A stretch of 64,000 nt of DNA from positions 68,054,233 to 68,118,232 of the forward strand of contig NC_134276.1 in the NCBI RefSeq assembly GCF_949628215.1, in the 5' to 3' direction. Below the pieces are notes generated by a model. That model had not been told where the DNA came from. It saw only the letters and a program-made list of their open reading frames with translations, and did not search any database. Positions 36,708 through 49,680 of this stretch are shown piece by piece (positions within the stretch are counted from its first letter, which is position 1; each line of letters opens with the position of its first letter). The position numbers were made by a program, and so were the translations under genes. The DNA is from Phalacrocorax aristotelis. Lineage: Eukaryota > Chordata > Aves > Suliformes > Phalacrocoracidae.

Positions 36708-38780
36708 CTGCAAAGGAACAAAATGAAATACGGGCAGTGAGCAGACATACCAACTCCCTTTGGAAAATCACAATGAGTGTGGCAGGAAACCTCCCAAAAC
36801 TGCCATGACTAGGGGTGGATCCAGGAGGAACTTGAACTTTCGGTAATGAAGATGCTATGAAAATCCCTCCCCATCCAACAGGGCTTCAACTCATTCAGCA
36901 GAGTAAGGAGCCACCATATTGCAAGGATTATCTCCATTTTCAAGTTCGTCCAGGCAGTGATCATGTGCCTTTTGAAATAAATAGTGCAGTTACAGTGGGA
37001 CACCAAACTTCCCACGCAGAGAAGGCGGTAATGGAAGTGCTGCCCTCTCTCTTCCAGGAGAATCCTGTCCCTCAATAGAGAAACTCCCCAAAAGTAACAA
37101 ATCAGGCCCTGTGGGTAAAAATCTCTGCTGGGAAGCACAAGGGTCTGAGGAGAGATTTTAGATGCCAGCCCATTGCAAGAGAAGTGCTCATCATCACTGC
37201 CTCATTTGCAACCTGATGCAGATTTACTATAGGGAGAATGGAGGCACAAGACTGGTTTAATAGCTCCCCTTCACGTCCTGCATCACACAGCTATACCTAT
37301 TTGCATCTCCTTCCCAGAAGTGGGTCAATTCTCATGTAAAGGTATCACCTTGATGGTTTGAAGACAGACCACAGAGCTCACAATTGGCAATTGCAGTGGC
37401 AGTTCATGGGAGGTTTCAATGTTCTACAAGGGTTTCTGATACAGAGGAAAGAAAACAAGATAAAAGCACCCTTTCGATTAATGTGAAAACAAAAAAATCA
37501 GCCTGCATTACTGAAGAAACACATCTGACTTTGTGGGTTTTATAGCAGTGTGAGAAATCCTGCTGCACATTTACCTCAAGCACATACAAATACAAAATAT
37601 TATGTCCTTCAGATAGAAAGGTTTTGGGGTAGAGGGATTGTGTGAAGAAACTGGCACAGCACTAGGCTAGAGTTGCAACCAGCGATGCTCTGCAGTAAAT
37701 TTTCAATTTTTTTTTTAACGACACAAGAACTTTTGCAAACGATCTGCTAGGTTTCTTCCTCTTCTGTCGGAAGTGCAAGCCATTACCCAAGACTATCTTC
37801 AGAGGCTCAGGGTTGTGAAGTTTAGCTATATTTGATAATTTGTTCTATAACAGGATCCCAGGGGATAAAAATGAACCCAGCAACTGCAATGCTTATGGAA
37901 CAGAAACTCTCTCTCTATCTTCAAGCAGGAACACTCTTTGGAAATACAAGCCAGTAATGTATTTATTCTCTGTAGAAAAAATGTCCCGTGCAAGGTTTAA
38001 AATGATGCTCTTTTATATACTGACTGCTGAAGTAATTTCTCGAAGTAGCTTTAGGCTACAATAAGATAAATATAAGCTTTTAGAAGATGCCTGGATTTAC
38101 TACAGTAGATGTACTTGGAGTGTCTGAGACCTCTGCTCCCAAAGTCCTTGTTTGTACTCTTTAGCTGTCACAGACTGGTAAGGAAACAGAAATACCTTAG
38201 ATGTTAAGACACGGAAGAGCTAAAATGAAGCATAGCTGTTATCACAGAGACAATGTCCACTGATTTTTGAAAAGTAGAGTCTGAACTGTGCTTCCAGATC
38301 CCAGTCCCCTGCATACCAGGTTGCAGCTATTCGCTCTGTTTAAAAGGGTGTTTGTCACTTACAGGATGAAAGGATCCATCCTGCCAAGATGTTCATCCAG
38401 GCAGAATCCATGGAAGCCAAGGGAGGCTGGCCATATGGCACCATCAGGTCAAAAATACTAAATAAATTCCCCTGGAAACAATAGAAAAGCAGACCAAATG
38501 CCTGATAAACATCCTTCCCCGATGGAAAGGGACCGTTGTGGGAACTGTGGTAGGTGTGCATGCTGGAATTCACCTGAAGCACTAGAAAAAAATACTTCAG
38601 TGTTTCTCTCACCCTCTAATTAGGAAATATAGGTGCTGTCATCATTATATCAAATTTTAATGCTCTTCATGAAACAGCAAAACTCTCCTTTTCCTGTGGC
38701 ACACGGGAACAATAGCTCTAACGATCCCAGCATATTGTGTCAATATGCATTTGAAGGTGTCTAAAGGTCAGTGACAGAAT

Positions 38781-38819
38781 ACAATAGCCGTTGTGGGGCT
38801 CTGGAGAAACGGCTATTGT
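38781..38819. repeat. Perfect 12-bp inverted repeat with 15-nt spacer
   Basis: The left arm ACAATAGCCGTT (38781-38792) and right arm AACGGCTATTGT (38808-38819) are exact reverse complements separated by 15 nt. Each arm contains a SOX-type ACAATAG core pointing inward or outward symmetrically. The stem does not extend cleanly beyond 12 bp. It lies in the 22.5 kb SH3RF3 intron. Confidence 0.85.
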
Positions 38820-41800
38820 GCAGCAGTGAGAACTTTGAGCCACTTTAATTGGCAGCTTTGCACATGCAAAGTAACTATGTGAACTAAAGCCCTGTATAAC
38901 CAACAATTAATATTCCTGTGGGTAGCAGCTTTTCTAATTTTTGCTTCTAATTTAAATACCTTGGCAAATTTTCATTAGAAAAACCTTGTGTGACTTGGAC
39001 CATTTAAGGCACAGAAGCAAAAATCCTTGGAAAGAAGGAGATGCATATATTCACACCCATCTGCACATTAAAAAGCAGATGAGTCTGACAGTCATTTGAT
39101 TTTGTTTAAAAGAATGACTTCCACTCTACAGGGTTAGCCCTGCCATAAATTTCTACACTCAAACTACTATCCATCAGATAACAGAGAGCTACGTACCCTT
39201 TGTTCTACTTTAACAAAAGGAAAAATAAAGAATTGATTTTTAGCCCTTCTTAGTCCACTGAGCATTCTACTAAACTTCTGAGACTCAGATCTGTGATCTG
39301 TAAAGAGAGAAGATGATGTTCTTCAATTGCTAAACCTAGTCCTGCTAGTCAAGACCTGAGAAGTCCCATCCTTCCCATTATGGCCTTGGGCAAGATATTT
39401 AGAGGTGAACTGATAATAACTACTTCGGGTGCCTGGAGATTAGACATTACATCCAGTTCTTTCTCCCTCTGAGTCTGGCAAATGCTCTCAGTCTTCTGGT
39501 ATCACATTGCCAGATCCTGTGCTGGTGCTGCTCAGAGCACTTCAAGCAAAACAAGGACTGTCAGGAGCTGATAATTTACTGTGATGTCTTTCATGAGAAA
39601 CAGATTGGGTTTGAACCTCCTTGTGATCAGCAGTTCAACCTAAACCCCTTCATGCCTCCTCCCCATCTCTAAAATGAGACTAAGTTAAAACTCCTCATTG
39701 TACCATGGGAATTTGTTAATGACTCCAGTGTTACAAAGCTGTACATTTCTTTGAGAGCAACTGGTCCTTTTCCATGGCTTTAATATTAAAAAAAAGATTT
39801 GGAATGGGATGTTAGTATGCAGTCCCAGTAGTGACTTATTGCAAATGTCCAAGTATTATGAATTCATTTAATATTTACTGTAATAGCAGCCATCCTTCAC
39901 AAGAAATTAATTTAATATTTATATGGCTGTCCAAGACAGTCCTTTCTTCAGCAGTTTCACTGTAAATCAATGAAGCATTAACGGGCGTAAATGCTGTAGA
40001 GAAATCTACACTGATTGGTTACAGACTCTGTGGGTTTTGAAAAGAGATAACAAGTTTACGGAGGACATATCTAATGACTTTCAGGAATTAAGTTTTTGAA
40101 TGAAAAAACCCTATGGTTTACTTTCTCCATTCACAGATGGCTGTTTTATCATTTTCTAGGAAATCTGTAATCTACTGAAACAGCTGTGTAATTATTGAGT
40201 TTTCTTTGTCTAGTAGCTACATTTCCAATTGACTGCAAATGTGTTTGACGTCCCTACCTCCTGAACCTGCCAAGGTCAGACCTTCGCATCTGTGTTGATG
40301 GATGGATTCACAGTATGGACAGCACTTCTCCCATCTCCTGGTTACTGCCTGCATGTTTAACTGAATTTAAATCACCAACTTTGTGTTGCTCAGGTTTTAG
40401 TCTAGGAGGTTCAGAGTCAAAACTTCCAAACCTTAATTTCACAAGGATCAATACCTTGTTCAAAAAAACCCCCCAAAACAAGAGAGTGAAATTAGCTTTT
40501 TCAAATAAATCCCAAGGGCTGTGAACATAGACAGTATAGGTAGGGCAGAATTTCTTACTTCTCTAGCGAAGCCTACACTTGAGTCTCCGTTCCTACAGTG
40601 TAACATGAAGGAATCTCAGTGGAAATCAGTCTCTGGCAGCACAAGGATGGGATGGGCGGCATTTGTGTGACCCTGAAACATACACCTGGGGAAGCCAGCA
40701 CTTGTACAGGTGCAAGATCCCCTCAATATCTCGCCGTGGCAATGTTTGGAAAAGTGAATACAGTCTGAGCTTAAGAACTCACGAAAGACTACATCAAAAT
40801 TAAAGTCTCAGATATGTAAATGTTGAAATATTTTGCTTCACAGTAATTGGGGATGATTTTTCCCCTCATTAATAACCCCACTTGAAGATAATAACTAGCT
40901 CTTCTTTCAGCTTCAGAGATGAGATGAGCACAGAATGCAGCTACTTTGTTGATGGCTGAGTGATAACGGAGTTCCCTGTCTGCAAAGTAATAATCATGCC
41001 ATAATCCAAATACCAATTATATGTACTGGCTGTATTAATACAGACCTTTTTTTTTTAAACCACCCTAATAAACAGAAAATTCTAGTTTAGTTTTCTTTGT
41101 CTGCAGCTCCTAATACTTAATTTCCTACCTATCCAGGCTCATTAAATAAATGAGGAAACCTTACTGCAGCTGATAGAAAAACTATCTCCAGCCATTGAAA
41201 TGAGGTAATTTCTCATGCAACACCAGTTACATCAATAGATAAGAGAGCCAGAGGGAGAAAAAGGTTTCATTTAAAAATGAAGAAAAGAGAAACAAAACTA
41301 TTTAAATCCTGCCCTGAGCCCTACAGAACAAATAAGGAACTTGTCTATCTGTCAGTGCCCACAAACCACCACTTCTATTGCTTGTTTAACTTGGTCAGTA
41401 CTTGTTTCGGTAAATTTAAGTTAGTGTTTGGAGAACTGTGCATTTTTATTCTGATTCCAACTTGGCTACTGGCGACTGATGCTTACACTGAAAGAGTAGG
41501 TGGTATTTTGGATTACGTCTTTTAGGAAAAAAACTATTTGGGTTTTTTAAATCTGCAAAATTATTTGACTTGAGATTTTGATAATTATTTAAAAAGCACA
41601 AAAAACAAACTAGCATCATCTCAAAGGAGAGCTTGAGGTCAGGGAAGTCTTTGGGTATGTGTTTATCATTTGCCGTTTGCCACTGTTTCTCATGAGACAT
41701 GGATGACATACTGAACAAGACAAGAGTAATTACTTACTATGCAATTACTGCTGGTTTTAAGAAAAGACTAGTGTTGTACCATGTATTGTATGGAAATACT

Positions 41801-43689
41801 TGCCGAAGATTTAGTTTTTAATGGAGACAACTCCTCTGGCCAGAAGTCTATTATTATACATGCCAAGGAACAAAAAGGATTTTAGGATCATAATATCATT
41901 AGCTTTTAAATCCCAGTGACAGTAACATGGTACATACATACATATTAACATGCATGCATACATGCAAACATATTAGACTTATGGTCACCTATTTGAAGAT
42001 AACTAGTATTAAAGCCAGGAGAAAAGAAGTAAAATGCCTTGCAGTTAGATCTGATTGGGAAGAACAAATGTTCTGAAAAGAAAACTGAGAAGAAGAAATT
42101 AGCGTTCGGGTCCCAGTACAACAAAGCACACAGGCACTTCATCATGTGCTGTTGTTGAACTGGGGTAGATGCAAGGCTATAGAGACTACTAAAAGAGATA
42201 AAGAGAGTATCTAAAAATATATTTGAATATTCAATTTAGAGGGAATATTGGATCTTTTAATCACTGGAACAAAGTTAAAGGCTAGCTCAAAGGGGAAAAA
42301 ACCCTGAAAAGGAAGCAGAGAGTCTCAGCTACTGGTGAGCTTCCTGGAGGCTGCTGAATTCATAGCAGGCAGCAGGTAAAAGGAACACTAACACGATTAA
42401 TGGTGAATAAGGGACAGATGATCTGCTACACTGATCTTGTCTTTTTTCTCAGTTTGATGGAGAGAGAAGCTCATGGACGTATAGCTTTGTATTTTGTTGT
42501 TTTTCCTGGTCTGGTATGTAGGAAATAGGTGATGGTTAGGAAAAGGATGGAAAGTTGTTAACATATGCAACTTACTCTGTGCCCCAATAACAGGTTTCAG
42601 TGATATTTTTTAGTGGAAACAGCTGAAACAGAGGTCCAGGGAACTGAAAACTTCTGCTGTGATGAAGTAACTCAAAATTGTGTACTGATAAAGTCAAATG
42701 TAAGGACAACACCAAAGGAAGTGATGAAACTATAGTTCTCATGAAGTCTGTGGCAACATTTCCACTTCCAAGCAGCCACTAGCTCTAGAACTAAGCTCAG
42801 ATGGATGTATTTCTGTCCTGATTTTAGTCCACCTCTTCCTTTGAAGTGTGAACAACCTCTCTAGGGACACAAAAGAAGGGAGTAGGCATGATACCCTTGT
42901 ACACATTTGAGGTTCAGCGGCTGCCTTCACTCAGCAATCCACTGGATGTTTGATTATCCTACAACAAGGGAACTTCAGCACAAAGCACTGAGATCTCTCC
43001 TTCTCTGCTCCACTCTCCTGCCCCTGCACAGCCTATACAGAGAAGCATAAAGCATACATACTTCCCTTTCTCCATTTCAGGAGAAAACTCAGTCAAGCAG
43101 TTTCATGCAAGTGCTTCAAGTGTTGGATACCCAAGAACGAACACGGGTTCCTGCTCAGTTGTATAAGAAATCCTCATCCTTTATTTCTGGAAGGAAACCT
43201 TGGTACCCTGCTGTGAATCCCAAGTGGAAGCAGGTAGCTTCCTCAGAGTAAAAAAACAAGATCCAAGCCACCTTTCCCTTACCAGAATCTCCTGTTTGCT
43301 TAGACACCTGTTCTGCTTGTCAGATTTTGTGAATCGCATTTTCTGGACACTTAATTATACCCCCACATTTAATGGGAATTACAAATTCCATTACCAAGCA
43401 AGAGGCTTAAAACCTCCGTACTCAGCAAAAGTTAATGCCCATTGTGAAACTGGCCAAAAAGCAAATGCAGTGTGCGCTCTGGGAATACAATTTTCAAGTA
43501 TTCCTATGCTATTATTTACCCTAAAATGCCTATTTTCACACAGGAAAAGGAGTCACTCCTAAAACCTGATGCTCAGCAGTGTCAAAAAGGCAAAAGAGAA
43601 GACTGAGAATTGTTAGGAAAGGTCTAGAGCAAGAGGTAAATCCATCTGTAGAAAACAGCACTGCGGAAAGCCCTGCCATGCCTACCTTC

Positions 43690-44155
43690 CTGAATGTTGT
43701 GTCCTGTTCTGGCCATGGCAGCTGGAACAGGATATTGCAGAGCTATGAACAGCACAGAAAAGGGCAGCGAGGACCATGAGAGGTGTGGAACAACTTTTGT
43801 ACATTGGAGATGCCTGCTTGGAAAGCAGATAACTGACAGGAAATATGATAGTGGCCTACAAAATCCCTGCCCACACAGAGAAGGTAACTTGGGAACAGAT
43901 CAGTTATTTCCCACAATACAGGAATTAGGGGGAACCTAATGAGATTATCAGGCAAATGGTCAAAACTAAAAAATATGAAGGACTTTTTCACACAACACAT
44001 AATTAAATGGAGCCTTGCTGCAAACAGTATCGTGGAAGCCAGAAGTATGGGAAGGTTCAAAAAGTATTAGAGAAATTAATGGAGAACAGGTCTAGCAAGG
44101 ACTATTAAAATAATGGTACAGATCTGACCTCCGCTTCAGGAAGTCCTAACAGGTA
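43690..44155 (+). mobile_element. Ancient CR1-like LINE 3' region
   Basis: This is a highly diverged CR1-superfamily remnant on the plus strand. Recognisable blocks in order are: TCCTGTTCTGG (from LQFWS), GAAAAGGGCAGCGAGGACCATGAGAGG, ATATGATAGTGGCCTACAAAATC, AATACAGGAATTAGGGGGA, GGACTTTTTCACACAACACAT, GGAAGGTTCAAAAAGTATTAG and GGAGAACAGGTCTAGCAAGGAC. These match the layout of old amniote CR1 families rather than the young chicken-type ones. The ORF is destroyed. The boundaries are approximate and the 3' terminus is not clear. Confidence 0.75.
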
Positions 44156-47100
44156 AATGAAACAGCATTTACAGCATACACAGGGTAACTCCACCTCACT
44201 ACAAAGAGATCATAAAAACATGGACAATGATTGCTATGATAAAAAACTCAGCTATTTGGGCAAGAGCATAGGAAACAGGACAAAGTCTGGAATGAGCTCT
44301 GTGCCCTTCCAGCTTTGGGAAATCAGCTGTTCAGAGACTTCTTCAGCTGCAGGGGTCTGAGAGAGGGCAAAAAGCATCCGGCAGGATGCAGTGTCAGCCA
44401 AAGAAGAGACACAAAAGGTTGGGAACTGCAACCCCTGAGCACTTTCACAGTCCTGTAAATGCTATTTGGATTCCTCAGCTCCATCTCTGCTGTGCTGTAG
44501 ATCAAGGGCTGCAGCCTCACCCTGCACCAAGGAGCCACAGAATTACTGCTGATGGAACTGACAAGGCCCTACTACTTCCTGGAGCCCAACTTGCTTCCTA
44601 ACCTGGCACTGCAATGCCTTTGTACATACCAAGGGCTTCCTTGGAGCTACCATGGAGGTCTCCTACATAATGCTACACCATGTCTCAAAGATCTACCCTA
44701 AACTGAAGCCCAGCAAATGTTAAGCCTTTCTTTTAATATAAGTCGGGTATGACTAGATGATTTAGGCAAGTGTGGTAGACTAACTAGACTTTCCAGAGGA
44801 TTTAAGCAAAAGAGCTGGACAGAGTATGAGCATCATTCTGAAACTTTAGGTTAATTTATTCAAACTAGAGGAGAATCTATCACAGCTTCACCGACAGCAC
44901 AGGATTCTGAAATGAGAAAAAGATGTATAAATACATTAACTGTTAGACAAAGTACTTAGGATTAGTGTTTTTAAATAAGATGATTTAAACTGACTGGTTA
45001 GCTTGCTGCTCCTTGTCTTTCATAAGGAAATGAAAAAGATTTATTGGTCCTGGGTCGCACCCGGAGCAACACTCACATTTCGCAGAAAGCCAGAGCAAGT
45101 GCACTCATTGAACACCTGAATGAATGAGAATCAATGACAGAAGTCAGGATGTGCTTTGACATACTCTAATCTTACACATAGTTAGCTCTGGCTCTCCCCA
45201 TTCACAAGGGATGGATTTCATTTCAGAAGCAAACAGTTAAAATTCCTTGGCCTTGCTTTGTAATCTTATTAAACGACAAGCAAGTGAGACTAGTATTTTT
45301 ATGGAAAGCAGAAACATGTGGGTAAAAGATTTGGACTAGTGGAGGTCATCTTGTCCCTTGTTGCTGATGTATCTATTCCCGCCTGGTTGATGCTGTTCCA
45401 GCAGCTGTGCCACCCTCAGGCTGTAATTTCAGCACTTCCACCAAACTGAACAGTATTGGGCTGGCCTGCACTCAGAGGGAAGATTGCTTGTGGAAACCTC
45501 AGGCATCACAGGAGGTATATTCTTCTCTCAAAATCAGTTCCCCATGGAAGAGGCAAAGGGCTGTCTGTGGACAATGAAAAATGGACAGGATTTGTGTGAG
45601 GTAGACGCTGGAACACATTACAGTGAAATAATTCCTAGAAACAATTCATCAGTTCACAAAAGATGTATTTAGCTAGAGACTGAGGAGTCAGCTGAGACTG
45701 ACAGAATACATTATTACACCCACATGGACTGTGGCCTAGAGGTGACGAAAGCAGAAGTTCCTCTTGCTCAGGCAACTTATTTCCGAAAATGAGCTAGGCT
45801 TCACTGGGGCAGCTTGGACCAGGTGAGGGATGGGAGCAAGAGGGGCTCTGATGGTTCTCAGATGGTCTGGCACTGTAGAAACAGGGCCTTGACACCATCC
45901 AAGCCATGAGCATGAAAATTTCGCCCTTTTGAAGGCTACCCTCCAGTTTCAGCAGCTCACACAGCATCAAATCTGAGCATCTGAGAAACAGTTCCTAATG
46001 TATTTAATGCATAAAAAAAATCAGGCCTTGCCCCTGATCCCTCCTGCCATCATGAAAGTGTGTCTCAAACAAGGCATCAAGAAGAGATATACTAATATGC
46101 TCGAGCAATGGCTTCTTTTCTGGGAGTAAGGGGAAGCTCATCCTCCCAGAAGCCATGGGAGTGCCTGCAGTCCCAGGTGCTCTGTATCCATGGGCATCGC
46201 AGGCCTCACTGCACCCGGCAGCATAGCACGGGGACAGAGCTGCTGTCTGGTGCACTGAGGTGTGATGAATTATTATGGTGCATAAGCTTTGAACGGAAAG
46301 CAGCTGAGGTTTCTGCAACCTCCCCTGTCAGCTGCACTACAGGCATTTTCAGTCCACTATGTTTACTCCTGGGACACACTGAGGTAGTTGAAGTCCTTTT
46401 CTCTTATAGGGACAAATTGATAACATATGCTCATATTTTAAAACGAAGAAAGAATCCCAGAATAATTTTAAAGGATTGCAAAGTAAGTGGCTGTCAGTGT
46501 CAGAGGAATGCCCAGGCATGTAAATGACAATTTCTTTGATAAAGTGGCCAAGGCACAGTGGCTTTCTAAATGTCACAACACTTGGGTTGTAATTACTAGT
46601 AAGCTTTGCAATAGCAAAAGCCTTGCTAGAAGCTGCTTGAACCCTGGCAGTATTTGTAATAAGAGCATCCTCTCTTCAGCAAAAATTGGATTTAACCTTT
46701 TTCCCTAGTTTTGTCTTTTTATTATTTAAAAAATAAAAACAGAGCCATCATAGACCATTTGCTAAAAAAAGTCAGGTCTTTAGGAGTATAAAATTATCTT
46801 TCTTAAATTAAAGAACTGAGCAAGAAATATCATAAATGGAAAATGCAGCTAACCAAAGGGAACAACTAGGGTATAAGTAGGGAAGGAGGGTCAATAGCAC
46901 CGTGGCTATTTTTCCTTTTGCACTAAGCCTGGTTTTACATTGTAATCCTAGCCCTCCATTCTATCTTCCCTTCCTTTGTCTGTTTTATGCACTTTTTCTT
47001 CCCTGACACATGACCTGTAGGTATGACCCTATAATTAAAAGCAATTGAGTTGCACTGATTTAATTAATTACCACCTGTCACGTGTGCCACCTAAGCCAAT

Positions 47101-48214
47101 ACTCTCCATTTCCTCAGCCCACTCCAAGTGTGAGACAAAACACGTTAACTCAAATGTCAGGCTTAAGCTGATTTGGGTAACCCAAGACATCCGAAGACTT
47201 GATTTACATCAAAGTTGGTAGTAGGATACGTTCAGTGGTGCAGCCAGTGCATGGCATCTCACATGGGTTACGCATGTATTCACTTCTGTAGCCTCAAGAG
47301 GTCTCTGGACAAGAATGGCTCATTTGGTGCTTGTCTGGAGCATGCTACACAATGAGGCAGTGACTTATGGTTGGTGTTTTCACATGTGACTGCTACGGAA
47401 ATAATTAGCAACAACAACATATATACAGTGTATTCCTCTTTGCTCTGCCAGCTAGTTGACTGATGCAGAAGAGGCCAGTGTGACCTGAAATCAAAGGTGG
47501 ATCCTGCCTACTAACAGCAAGAAGCAGTCAATTGTAACACTCAAGCTCAAAATATCTCTGTGAAGATTTTGGTCACATTCACCTTACATGTGAAAATGAT
47601 GGAAACTATATAAGGATAAAATCACTAGTGCACTGGAGCAGAAATGACAGCTTTGTCATAATAGTCCATCTCCAAGCCTGCCTACCATAGATAAAGATGA
47701 AAACCCCTTTATACAAGTCAGATAACAGGTCAGGAAGATTTCCCCTTGACTGCAGTGGTTGAGCGACTGATGGTCTGTACAGACTGACAGCCTTTCTTCT
47801 TTTTATTTTAGCAAAACAGCGTGGGTAAACATTGACTTAGAATTGTCTTGTTTTCAGTTTGATCATGGTTGATTGGAATGTCTCTGTCTATAAAGATAAC
47901 AGAATTAGTAGTCCATTAGTTAAGCAATCACAACTTCTATTCAAGCTCCTGTACTATGATTACTTTGATGTATCTGACAATCTTCCCACAACAGAGCAGG
48001 CAATTCGATGAATATCCTGCACAAGTTTGTTCTTTCAACTTCTTCCTGCTAGGATGGCAATGTGTGTGGTAGAGGGGTCCCTTCCAGTTTTGCACTCTCC
48101 CTCAAAATTTTTAAGTCAGCAGCATACATGCAGGAGCTCAAACTGCAGATAACCAGATACTACCAATTGCTTTGCAATGTTTTCCAGTTAATGATTTTCT
48201 GTCAGACCAAGTGG

Positions 48215-48360
48215 GCATTTCAAATAGGTACCAACAAGGCTTGTCTCAGTGCTTGTGCTAGTCAATCTTTTCATTAATTACTTGGTAGGTGAGCTAGAGA
48301 GTGCACTTCTAACACGAGCAGCAGGCATTGAGCTGATTAAGTCTGCAAGCAATTGGAAGG
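48215..48360 (+). mobile_element. Ancient CR1-like LINE, ORF2 segment upstream of LTR insertion
   Basis: Decayed reverse transcriptase sequence. The blocks CTTGTGCTAGTCAATC and TTCATTAATTACTTGG followed by GAGCTAGAGAGTGCACTTC correspond to the [12 protein letters not shown] region of CR1 ORF2. The element is cut by the solo LTR at 48361 and resumes at 48939. The upstream boundary is uncertain; similarity may reach somewhat further left. Confidence 0.7.
48356..48360. repeat. Left 5-bp target-site duplication of solo LTR (GAAGG)
   Basis: GAAGG immediately precedes the LTR's TG and recurs right after its terminal CA. One copy belongs to the interrupted CR1 sequence (TTGGAAGGATAA). Confidence 0.85.
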
Positions 48361-48938
48361 TGTACTGGTTTTAGCTGGGATAGAGTTAATTTTCTTCATA
48401 GTGGTTCATATGGTGCTATGTTTTGGATTTGTGACCACACAAGAGTAATAGAACACCCCATTTTAGTGATTAGTGAACAGTGCTAGCACAGCATCAAGGA
48501 CTTTTTTGTGCTGCCCCACCAGTGAGTGGGCTGGGGGTGCACAAGAAGCTGGGAAGGGACAGAGCTGGGACAGCTGACCCCAGCTGACCAGAGGGATATC
48601 CCAGACCATATGATGTTATGCCTAGCAATAAAAGGTGGGGGTAGAAGGAGGAAGGAGGGGCGTTTGGAGTGGTGGTGTTTGTCTTCCCAGGTAACCGTTA
48701 GACATGACGAAGCCCTGCAGATGGCTGAACACCTGCCTGCTAATGGGAAGTAGTGAATGAATTCCTAGTTTTGCCTTGCTTGCATGCAGAGCTTTTGCTT
48801 TACCTATTAAACTGTCTTTATCTCAGTCCATGACTTTTCTCCCTTTTACCCTTCCAATTCTCTCCCCATCCCACTGTGGCGGGGAGTAAGTGAGTGGCTG
48901 TGTGAGGCTAAGCTGCCTGCCAGGGTTAACCCACAACA
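48361..48938 (+). mobile_element. Solo LTR of an avian endogenous retrovirus (ERVL-like)
   Basis: The 578-bp element starts TGTACTGGTTTTAGCTGGG and ends GTTAACCCACAACA, so it has the TG...CA ends of an LTR. It is flanked on both sides by GAAGG (48356-48360 and 48939-48943), a 5-bp target-site duplication. Inside are an AATAAAAG box near 48627 and a CTATTAAACTGTCTTTATCTC block near 48805 that can serve as TATA-like and poly(A) signals. The start matches a class of ERV LTRs common in bird genomes, which I recall as ERVL-type. No internal viral genes remain, so this is a recombined solo LTR with no coding capacity. Its orientation is antisense to SH3RF3. Confidence 0.88.
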
Positions 48939-48943
48939 GAAGG
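48939..48943. repeat. Right 5-bp target-site duplication of solo LTR (GAAGG)
   Basis: Exact copy of 48356-48360, next to the LTR end. Five base pairs is the duplication size made by many ERVL and class III elements. Confidence 0.85.
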
Positions 48944-49680
48944 ATAAACAGGGTAAGAATTCAGAACAATTTTCCTAAAATGGAGAAATGATCCCAAATC
49001 ACCATGGTGAAATCTGCAAAACCAAGCATGACATGCCACTGTTAGGAAGAAGAAATCAAATGCACAGATGCAAAATGAGGCGTGACTGCCCAGCCAGCAG
49101 CTCTGCAAAAAAGGGAAATGAAAGTTACACTGGGCATGAGTCAAGATGCTGCTGCGAAAAAGGCGAACTTCATCTGGAAACATACTAACAGCATCTTATA
49201 TGTAAGCCACGGAAAGTGCTTATTCCATCCTAATTGGCACTAACAAGGTCTCAGCAGAACTCCACTCTGGGGGACTGCTTTTTAAGACCCAGCAAGCTGA
49301 AGACTGCCCAGTGAAGAGCTGAAAGTGTAATCAGAAGCCTAGGGAGCATTACCTGTGAAGACAGACTCGGAACTGGCTCAGTGAGGTTGAAAGAAAATAA
49401 TTCTTGAGGCCTGAACACATTATTTCTTCGCTAATACATGGAAGGCTGTCAGGAGAAAGCTGATTAGCTGATAAGCAGGACATGAAGAAGCAAGATTCAT
49501 TTGTAAGCATAAAAGGTTCAAGAGGGATAATAGGGAGTTTTCTGGCCCTAGGAATATGAAAGGATGGAATAGATTTCTCAGAGAAGTTAGGGAATGATCT
49601 TAATTGAATGATTTTAAGAAAAGTTAGACAGACATCTATGGTGGGTAGTTGGCATATACCTGACTTTCTCACGGCTGGTG
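48939..49680 (+). mobile_element. Ancient CR1-like LINE, continuation after LTR insertion
   Basis: The segment continues the interrupted CR1: GGATAAACAGGG, AATGGAGAAATGATC, ATCAAATGCACAGATGCAAAATG, GCCAGCAGCTCTGCAAAAAAGG, TTATTCCATCCTAATTGGCA, then the 3' part with GGAATAGATTTCTCAGAGAAG and TTTTAAGAAAAGTTAGACAG. It belongs to the same old class as 43690-44155. The usual central region is shortened by deletion and the final tail repeat is not recognisable. Confidence 0.75.
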
